The notes under the pieces were generated by a model that did not search any database, was not told the origin of the DNA, and worked only from the letters and a program-made list of their open reading frames with translations. The translations under genes and the position numbers were made by a program. A stretch of DNA of 64,000 nt from Acanthococcus lagerstroemiae. Its lineage: Eukaryota; Arthropoda; Insecta; Hemiptera; Eriococcidae. The stretch is from contig CM063108.1 in assembly GCA_031841125.1 (NCBI GenBank), forward strand, positions 44,972,122 to 45,036,121, read 5' to 3'. Shown here piece by piece: positions 57,201 to 64,000 of the stretch (position 1 is its first letter; each line of letters opens with the position of its first letter).

Positions 57201-60200
57201 CAGATTTTACCCTATTTCTTATTAAAAACGTTTTTTCTTCGCCTCGCTCAGACAATTTTTTTATCTTTTTTCTTTCACAGGAAAAGGACGTGGGTAATAC
57301 AACTCCCCTTTCTTATCGCAGTAGTACAGAGTGTGTTGGTGTGACGAAATCATTTTCATGGTATTCGTTTCGCATCTACATCTTTCTAAGGTGGCTATAC
57401 ACTCAACATATTTCGTATTTCATGACTTCTTACGAACCATTTCACGAAAAATATGACGAAACGCGAACCAATCCCTCTCCCAATATCAGCTGTTTCGTGT
57501 TTCGTGTTTTTATCTCATCCTGTTCGCGAGAATCTGAAAATCGGCGCGAAAAGACGCGAAAATGAAAAATTATTCAGTCTAGCTCCTCTCCCCAGTGTAA
57601 AAATTTTTTTGAGAAAGTCGTAATGAAACGAAAATTTTAAAACCAATGAATTCATTCTCTGGAACATCCTGCCATCGCGCTTTTCTTCGGCTCCCCTCTC
57701 CTTCGCAAATGTAGATGAGGGTGAATCAAAGGGACTTCCGAGATTTTGGGAAAAGAGTAACTAATCCACAAAATTTGAAGAAAAAAAATTTAAAGACCGC
57801 ATAATGATTATTATCGAGTTACGGAAGAGTCCACTATTTTCAAATGTATGACCTGTCGATACTCTTAAATTGAAACCTCTTCCGCCTCCCTTGGTGCCGT
57901 AATTTTCCAGATCCTATCCCCCTTTTTACTTTCATAGCATTTGTCGTTAGATATGCTGCAGCTTTTTCACCTGGGTTCCAGAATTCATTTTTATAGTTAT
58001 TTTCCTTCCCCCGAAACCATTCAGGCTTCACGAGGGAGGGACTAATTCCGGTTACTCTAGTTTTCTTCTAGTTCCAAATTCTTTTCGAGATTCTAAAGTC
58101 AGTTTTTTGGACAGGATAGCCAACCAAGCTCTTAGTCGCTCATTTCGAATATTGCCTCAGATGGGCGCAAGTGAATTGCAAACCTTACGTGAAGGGGCGT
58201 GTGAAGTGGATGCACATGAATTGCCAACTGCTATATAGATTCACTCCGTAGGAGATATATAAATTGCGAACTATATGAGGAGAACTACGAACGCATGCGA
58301 GTCATTCCACTCAGCATTCAATTCCTGATTTTATTATTCACATCCCGACCTGTTTACTTTCGTCGATACACTTGTTTTATTTCAAAACAAAACCTATATG
58401 ACAATGAACAGTATTTCAGATGCCAGTTCTACTGCACCGACTTGGGGTAAAGAAGTGAGAGCAAGGCAGCAGTTTTTGGGTCGAAAAATTCAGGACTACG
58501 AAAGCGGTTGATTGACTGGATTTGAATACGTTAAATGCTTGAGTTATTTTTATAAGGGTGTGTTGGGAGGAAAAAATAATAATTTGGCCTACGTTTTACT
58601 TTTCTTACGTTTTAATATGAAGCTGATTAATATTTTCATTAGCACGTTACCATTACCTCATTTGTGAATAGACCTACTGTCTCATATTCAAATAATTGTA
58701 CGGTAGAACCATATATTAACACGACTTTCCCATATTATTCTAATCTACGAGGTGAGGATGTACAATAGTTTGCAGTTTATATATTATGTACGCGGTTTGC
58801 AGTTCACACATGTGTTCCTCCACTTCTTTCGGGCTCAGTTTGCAGTTCATACATCCGGTCTCCCTCTCGATTTGCAATTCATATGCGCCCCCTCAGATAT
58901 TTTTATCCGACCCCTTCCAGAGCACTGTCGTAATGCGGATTCAGCTTCTCCGGCAAAAAATCGCACGAAGTATCGAAATGGGGGTGGTTTTGTTTCGCTG
59001 ATTTCGAATTTTAATCTGGACCAAATTTGAGCTTCTGTGCTTTTTCAGTTGAGAAATTTTTACAACCTTATTTTCTACTAGCAACACTTTGAATAAATAG
59101 ACTGTATTTTTACCCTATTCGGTGGCTTTAATTAGAAAGGGTGAATTTCGAGTCAACCTTTGCTTGTCCTACGCCCTTGCCACCTCATGGGTCGCACCAG
59201 GAGGGACAGGATCTAGAAACTACCCCTTAAATCGAATACAGCGATCTCGAAAACCTGTAAACAAATTTTGGAATTTTATTTTTTCACCATCTCCCTCTGT
59301 ACGGTCGGCATTAAGTCACACGAAAAAATCTATGAAGATGTTAATTGACATCGCACCACGCTGCACTCCATAGAGCGCGTTTTCATTTCCATCATTAAAT
59401 TTTTACACCCTCTCTGCCACAGCTTCATAAGCACACGGTAGTGTGATTGACGATATTCGCTGCTCACAATGTTCGGAAAAATCTAACCCCCTCCCCCTTT
59501 ACATATGTAATTTGTATTTGAAGGGTCTGGAAAACTGGAAAAATTGGCCTGGAAAACCTGGAAAAGTCAGGGAAAATCATTTCCGAACAAGAATGGACAC
59601 TCTGGTCGGGGTAGTTTGCCGTTATTTCCCTACGGTTTTTGTTGCGTTAAGCCGGGAATATACTTGAGGCAGAGACAACCCGAGGCCGAACAAGGCTGCC
59701 GCCGTTTGCCTAGTTCGGCCTCGCGGGTCTGTTGCGCACGCGGAATTCGGGATTGCCTCACTTTGATGTACCGACAACAATCGGATCGGGTCCGAACACC
59801 GCACGAGGCAACCTGAAGCATGCGCTGCGCTGTCTTATTTAGCCGAATCGGGGCCGAACAAGGCTACCTCATTCGGTCTTGAGTTGCCTCTGCCTTCAGT
59901 GTATTCCCGGCTTTAGAATTTTCTTTCTCTGTGCTGAAGAGTGTGCAGCTGCAGTTCGCTTACCAGCCACTTGTTTCACTTTGAGTACAAGCAACACTTG
60001 TAAGTTGACACACGAAAACTTTTTGAGCAGTAATTTCGCCAATTTTTATCGAGAACGATTTCTGTTTGAACCACTGAAAAGAGAATAAAATTCCCAGCGA
60101 AATACACATTTTTTGAACTTTTATGACTTCACTGGTCTACAACATTCAAGAATCAAAAAAACACAAGACTGTGTCAACTTGCAACATGGCTGTTGTAAGT

Positions 60201-62892
60201 TGACACACTCCCTATTGTAAGTTGACACAACCTATTAAATGTCGAAATAATTTATTTAGAAAGTAGAAAAATTCATATACTTTTGATAATTACAAAAAAT
60301 CATTTACATGCTCATCAAATTGAAGCATACCATGGCACAACATTATTGGTAGATTCAACTTTTTTTCTTTTTTTCTCTTTTTTTTTTTTCTTCAAACTTG
60401 GTTGAAACAAAAAATGCTTCGACCGCAAATTAATGGGTATGAAAACACAAATCCCATACAGTTTTTTATAAATTTTACTCTAAAAAAAATGTACCATAAA
60501 TCTTCCTTTCCTGGATCGATGTTCAAAAACTGAAATTTTACTTCGAATCAAAACTTACACCAATAACCGGTAAATTCTTCGACAACATATTCTGTTGTTG
60601 ATAAAGTACTATTACAAAATCAAACTGAATCACTTTATGGCTGACAGTACCTTACATTAATATTCCACTTAAAACAATTTTTCGAGACCAAAAAATAAAT
60701 AATTATCAGAAAAAACTTTCAGCTATCATGAACAATGTTTCTTTATTTTGTCATGTCATGGACTAACAATGCAAGGTAGGTCGCAAGTGCCCAGATGGGA
60801 TACCTATATGGGATATAGCACCCATAAGGCATTCTTCATGATTCTTTTGCCGCTATATGGCGCTAGTTAAGCTCAGAATAATTGCAGTGTGTCATTGTGG
60901 AACGTGTGTCAACCACAACAGTTGCCTCTGAGCTGCCCCTGCATACGCCCAGTACCAATCTTTCTGATCTGGTAGTAACACGCCCTGCGATTGTATCCTT
61001 ATTGTATCGCCTTGTTCTTGTAAACTGGCGGGAGTTACAGGACGCACTACATTTTCTACCTCGACTGTGTTCGCTAGGATGTTAGTATAGGGGTATTTGA
61101 ATATCACTCTAGCTTTCCGGCGTTGGTGAGACTTGAACCCAAGACGCAAGGATTGCAAAACTCTACATTACCACTTGGCCACATAGTCTTATTTTAAATA
61201 ATTTTAACGAGTCTTTGATAAGTGCGGAAGAATACAAACGTTTCATAAAAAGGATCATTTGAAGCATTGTAACTAATCTTGCGTTTTTCCTTACTTCAGC
61301 GATATTTATGCATGTAATACTGTACCCATACTCATGTAACATTGTACCCATCCATAGGTACAGTGTTACAAAAAAAGGAGCTTCATGAAAGTTTAAATTT
61401 AACCGCTTGGAAAAAAAAACCTCATTAATGTTCAATATATCGAAATGTTCAGAAAAAATACTTTCCGATGTCGCAAACTGATTTCTTCTACAACCTTCTA
61501 GTGGGAGGCAAATGGGAATAAAGCAATTTCTGTAACGCTGTACTCACCCTTCCCCTATTATTGTTTTTGGAAACCGCCCAAATTTTTTTGCAGGTGCCCA
61601 ACGAATTTTTAGTACTGCCTATTAGAATAGGGGCTATTGTATTTATCTCTGTCATGGTTTAATGGTTGCCTTTGTGCATGCTAGGGGCTAGTGACCGCGT
61701 TATATATTCAGTCACGAAGTTTTCATGGCAAACTGGCCGAGGTACTTGTAGTTTGACGTTGCTTATGCCATGGTTTGTTGCGTTAGAGTATTTTCTTCTC
61801 TGTGCGGAAGATCCTATGTGTACTTGAATTATTACTAGCCACAATTGACTCACAAGGCACACACAACACAGCCCCAATCTTTCAGATACTGGTTTCATCA
61901 CATGCACTGGAAACAGAATGCCTTGTTCCTGAGAACTGACAAAGGACTGCAGAGCACACCATCTATTCACTTCAATTGGTACTGCGGTCGTTCTGTTCGC
62001 TATTAGGAAATTGCGGGGAGAGAGATGAAACCTGTTTACTGGTTGTTGGCGCTAGGAATTAAACCCGCATTGACAAGATGCGTGGCAGACAGGGTACCAC
62101 TTAGTTCTAAGGAATTTGAAATTTTGTTGTCCGTGAAGTTCGAATTTCTTCGACTCCGCTTTGTAAGAAGTCGCAGTACGTCTCTAATCTCAAATACTGA
62201 TGGCAGGGCCACGTTGAATTGTGTTTATAACTTCTGCAAAATTTCAGCGTTAATAAGCTGAGAAAAACTGGCGTTTACAGACTTCTATTTCATGGTGGAC
62301 CATCTTGACTTAAAATTTAAACCTTTACCGCAGTTTCAATTTCCTCGCCATTCTCAGTTTCAGAGTCTTTTATTTACTTTTCCTTTCTTATCTCTGACCT
62401 TCAAAACTTCGTGAATGTCTGCGAGCTCAAATTCGAAAGCTATAAGAAATTATTTTCCTCAATTGAATTAATTTATTCAAATTTAGATTAAGTTTCGTGA
62501 TTTTAATTCGACTCACGTAACCGGCGAAGAAACGAAATAAAAGAATAGGTGTAGTCATTAATTTCCTAATTAGAATTTTAGCTTTGGGCGAAGTCACGTT
62601 ATTCTACCAAGCTATAGTTTTTAGGCATGAACTGAAGGTATTACCTTGTTTGAGAGAAAATTGAACTTGCTTGCAGCTCGGAGGTTCGCGTCAGCCGTTT
62701 TTCGTGATATGGGAGGGCAAACACAAACCCGCGAGCGTATTTTGGTAATCGATTATTCGCTAAAGGAAAATACAATCCGTTATTACAGATTACCTGGCTA
62801 TCGTTCGAGTGCATCCGTAGTGTGTATCCAGGTAGAATATTCTTTTTGCTGTTCACGTCGTCCAGCGCCATTTGTGCAGCAGGTTGGCAAGC
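45231..62892 (-). CDS. GABA-B-R1: Metabotropic GABA-B receptor subunit 1 (5' end outside window)
   Basis: Fourteen exons with matching phases, in gene order: 62794-62892, 56257-56391, 55651-55821, 55343-55559, 55110-55252, 52990-53122, 52305-52432, 52047-52191, 51413-51563, 51085-51328, 50708-50915, 49510-49766, 45559-45696, 45231-45476. Total is 2415 nt, 804 codons plus TAA. The N-terminal two-lobed GABA-binding domain shows [86 protein letters not shown] and [13 protein letters not shown], including equivalents of the ligand-contact Ser, Tyr and Glu of the human subunit. Seven membrane segments follow from [20 protein letters not shown] to [14 protein letters not shown], with [18 protein letters not shown] and [15 protein letters not shown]. 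The tail holds a coiled coil ([36 protein letters not shown]) for pairing with subunit 2, ending DIEFSESYL. The signal peptide exon(s) are not visible. Introns carry MULE, R1, MITE and SINE copies. Confidence 0.96.
46330..48065 (+). mobile_element. MULE relic bounded by inverted CCCGAA/TTCGGG motif arrays (element 1)
   Basis: The left flank (about 46334-46500) is an array of TTTTCCCGA-type motifs. The right flank (about 47950-48065) carries the same motif inverted (TCGGGAAAA, TCGGGGAAATGG). Between them, 47637-47885 encodes [20 protein letters not shown], then a stop, then AIAYL. This matches the C-terminus of FLYWCH/MULE transposases (NNxVExWHxxFxxxVxxxHPxxWxFL ... FLRAIAHN). A non-LTR relic occupies 46630-47165. 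It lies in intron 12 of the GABA-B receptor gene. Confidence 0.7.
46630..47165 (+). mobile_element. Non-LTR retrotransposon relic, C-terminal region
   Basis: The + strand reads [32 protein letters not shown], then in shifted frames [40 protein letters not shown] and [11 protein letters not shown]. The order corresponds to that of the relic at 2880-3475 (PVLxYGxxTWxLT, QxTQRSMxRSML, GRP.., GEAYxxxW). It is heavily frameshifted and lies inside the motif-array MULE relic. Confidence 0.75.
48573..48715. mobile_element. Hairpin MITE sharing the GC-rich core (copy D)
   Basis: CGCCATTTTGGATCCAAAAG and CTTTTAGATTCAACATGGCG face each other around ATTGACAACGCGGTACGCTC and CATAGTCGGATTC. AGTCAAAG flanks it on both sides (48565-48572 and 48717-48724), consistent with an 8-bp target duplication. 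It lies about 95 bases left of the second 173-bp palindrome and shares its core. Confidence 0.7.
48811..48983. mobile_element. 173-bp near-perfect palindromic MITE (copy B)
   Basis: Same length, ends (TAGGGCTCTATAG) and sequence as 25929-26101, with about four base differences. It is flanked by GTCCCGC (48804-48810 and 48984-48990). The high identity and intact duplications indicate recent movement. It lies in intron 12 of the GABA-B receptor gene. Confidence 0.92.
49961..50172 (+). mobile_element. R1-like 3'-end fragment (copy 4)
   Basis: From TTGCCTCGGTCAGTGGG to CGCTCCACCAA it follows the 3' UTR of the copies at 1768 and 9028, including GATACTCGAAAAGG and GGGGTGCGGTATCTGGGG. It is 5' truncated, with an A-rich stretch after the end. 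It sits in intron 11 of the GABA-B receptor gene, antisense to it. Confidence 0.78.
53480..54460 (+). mobile_element. MULE relic bounded by inverted CCCGAA/TTCGGG motif arrays (element 2)
   Basis: The left array (about 53545-53720) has ACATTTTCCCGAA-type units. The right array (about 54246-54412) has at least eight TTCGGGAAAATG-type units. Between them is the N-terminal half of a FLYWCH/MULE transposase: [38 protein letters not shown], then after a frameshift [14 protein letters not shown] and [20 protein letters not shown] followed by FVDGTFEMS, the xWFxDGTF motif. The protein stops being MULE-like exactly where the right array begins. It lies in intron 5 (55110 to 53122) of the GABA-B receptor gene. 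The 263-aa ORF is a composite of the two parts. Confidence 0.78.
56480..56965. repeat. AGTCTT/GAAGAGT quasi-repeat tract
   Basis: A long run of related phrases (AAGTCTTATAGA, GAGTCTTAGAAAGTC, GAGTCTTCAACACG, GAAGAGTCGCAAGC) without fixed period. The same texture occurs at 18440-18740 and 32400-32800. Origin unknown. Confidence 0.6.
58150..58900. repeat. Inverted pair of TTTGCAGTTCA-type short repeats
   Basis: The left block 58165-58275 holds GAATTGCAAACC, GAATTGCCAACTG and AATTGCGAACTA. The right block 58770-58890 holds the inverse (GTTTGCAGTTTA, GGTTTGCAGTTCAC, GTTTGCAGTTCAT, ATTTGCAATTCAT). Both blocks also carry GGGGCG/CGCCCC. This looks like a foldback element of about 0.75 kb with repeat-array ends. 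Confidence 0.5.
59650..59912. mobile_element. PIF/Harbinger-type MITE (263 bp)
   Basis: The ends AGCCGGGAATATACTTGAGG and, inverted, AGCCGGGAATACACTGAAGG are flanked by TTA (59647-59649 and 59913-59915), the target duplication of PIF/Harbinger elements. The interior is GC-rich, with repeated CGAGGCCGAACAAGGCT and GGGGCCGAACAAGGCTAC motifs facing each other. It lies in intron 1 of the visible GABA-B receptor gene. Confidence 0.85.
59998..60232 (+). repeat. Four dispersed copies of TGTAAGTTGACACA
   Basis: TTGTAAGTTGACACA occurs near 59998, 60193 and 60215, and a variant (GTGTCAACTTGCAACA, inverted) near 60171. The perfect 12-mer core recurring within 240 bases is unlikely by chance. A related GTAGGTTGACACA lies at 7356. 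Confidence 0.6.
60880..61195 (-). mobile_element. tRNA-derived SINE (copy 1)
   Basis: On the reverse strand the 5' part reads TATGTGGCCAAGTGGTAATG (A-box-like) and, about 35 bases later, GGGTTCAAGTCTC (B-box-like), the split promoter of a tRNA head. It cannot fold as a good tRNA. The body contains AGAACAAGGCGATAC and CAGAAAGATTGGTACTG, shared in order with the copy at 61660-62112. Confidence 0.7.
61660..62112 (-). mobile_element. tRNA-derived SINE (copy 2)
   Basis: The reverse-strand head reads CTAAGTGGTACCCTG and GCGGGTTTAATTCCT (A- and B-box-like). The body contains GGAACAAGGCATTCTG and TGAAAGATTGGGGCTG, in the same order and spacing class as the copy at 60880-61195. The tail extends further (CCATGGCATAAGCAACG onward). 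The 103-aa ORF here is not a gene. Confidence 0.65.
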
Positions 62893-64000
62893 CTGAAATC
62901 CATGCAGCAGGTTTAATACACATATTTTGCTGACGTCGCCAGTTTTATCGATTTTGGACATATTGCGAGAGAGGTTTCGCTTTCAACTTCCGCCTGTCTG
63001 CGGGAGCATTGCTCGGAAGATGGAAAATATTGAGCGATTCGCTTATTTTGCAATGTGAACAGTTGTCGTCCAATATGTAGGCGAATATTTTGGAATCTGC
63101 ATGCTTAAAATGAAATCACGTACAAGTCTGGTAATTTTGCGAGTCCATTATTGTTCTCTGAGCTGGGTAAGTCTGCAAAAGGAGGTGCAGTCACGTATAG
63201 TCTTCCAATAGTCATTTTGTTAGTCGGGACTAAGGAAGAACAAAATGAGCCGACGAAGAAAAAATAAATAAAACAAGTTTTTACTGCAAAAATATTCTAA
63301 TAAAAAAGTAACGAATTCTACACGCTTTAATGCTTTCCGCCCCTCTTCCGCTCGCCATTGTGCAGTCTCCTATTAATTAGTCGACACGATGGAAGAAAAT
63401 GTTCAGTATTGAATGCCGAGAGAGAAAGAAAAAAGGACAATAACGTAGTGAAGGATCCCACCCCCAACATGAGGAAATAAGAACCTGGGGTTAAAACATA
63501 TCTTAGTCCACCAGTAAGGAAAATCCAGTTTTTACCTCTGGATGGGTCTGAAGTCCAATCGCCCATCGGCCAGCACAGGCAAAACAAAACTTTGAAACCT
63601 GGAAATCTTGTAGAAAAAATTGAGTTTTTTTTTTTTACTTCCCCAGAACGTTACATTTTTGGACTAGGGTCAGCGGCGGATACAGAAAATAATTTCAGGG
63701 GGTCCAAATAAAAAATGTTACAGACGAAACATAATAGCTCGAGGGATTTAGATATTTCGGGGGAGAGTCCGGACCACCAAAACTCCCGCTTATATCCGCC
63801 ACTGACTTGAGTCATACCTCAGGATAAGTAAAATCGAAACTGGGCAGGGGTTATTGAATAATCTGAAGAGACAATACCCCCTCCACAATTTGTGCCTAAG
63901 CCGAAGTCCAAAATCAATCCAAACGAATTTCATGTGAGTCCATGGCGAGTTTTCACGTTACCTGAACGAATATTAACTTTACTTATAACTGAGTCTATAT
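62893..64000. other. GABA-B receptor gene, upstream intron
   Basis: No exon encoding the receptor's signal peptide or first strand was found. The acceptor TTTCAG|GCTTGCC at 62893-62898 shows a further 5' exon must exist to the right of the window. Short ORFs here show no family motif. Confidence 0.6.

Noticed and set aside
61128..61195. tRNA-Cys-like gene on the reverse strand
   Set aside because: A- and B-box-like motifs and a GCA triplet are present, but the acceptor and anticodon stems do not pair well and the body matches a second dispersed copy, so it is a SINE head.
1..64000. CRISPR arrays, operons, bacterial promoters or riboswitches
   Set aside because: The window is clearly eukaryotic. 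Repeats found are TE ends, microsatellites or motif arrays without spacer structure.

Overview
This is a eukaryotic nuclear window, AT-rich and intron-rich, with GT..AG introns and a very dense load of transposable-element (TE) debris. The gene families (an insect-type CRAL-TRIO protein, a GABA-B receptor subunit closest to the insect R1 type, PRPF38B) and the TE mix (R1-like, RTE and Penelope retroelements, hAT, MULE, Helitron, mariner-like and PIF-like MITEs) point to an insect. A hemipteran is my guess, at low confidence.

Three host genes can be reconstructed exon by exon. (1) 7760-17338, + strand: a complete six-exon CRAL-TRIO lipid-binding protein of 300 aa. (2) 26923 to about 43249, + strand: the pre-mRNA splicing factor PRPF38B, with a conserved N-terminal PRP38 domain in six short exons, then a 5.7-kb intron, then exons rich in Arg/Ser/Glu. 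(3) 45231-62892, - strand: the metabotropic GABA-B receptor subunit 1. Fourteen exons give 804 codons; the first exon(s), with the signal peptide, lie beyond the right edge. Genes 2 and 3 are convergent, and their 3' ends come within about 2 kb of each other, possibly overlapping. The left edge (1-338) may hold the last two exons of an unidentified gene.

Almost everything else is mobile DNA, much of it in introns and nested. 1.7-10 kb: R1-like 3' ends, a Helitron inside a 50-bp inverted repeat, hairpin MITEs. 19-25 kb: a hAT element with a perfect 8-bp target duplication, then an R1-like 3' end interrupted by two different hAT elements. 25.9-34.8 kb: a 173-bp near-perfect palindrome and mariner-like MITEs. 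36-42.6 kb: an RTE retrotransposon interrupted by a hAT MITE and a Penelope-type foldback, a Penelope GIY-YIG remnant with a hammerhead-like motif, and a second hAT MITE. 46-54.6 kb: two MULE transposase relics, each bounded by inverted arrays of a degenerate CGGGAAAATG-type motif. 58-62 kb: foldback-like repeats, a PIF/Harbinger-type MITE and two SINE copies.

The least conventional signals are the MULE relics with motif-array ends, the hairpin MITE family sharing one GC-rich core, the hammerhead-like Penelope end, and a possible PRPF38B terminal exon lying exactly antisense to the last coding exon of the GABA-B receptor. No database search was possible; family names rest on recognised protein motifs and on terminal repeats read by eye.
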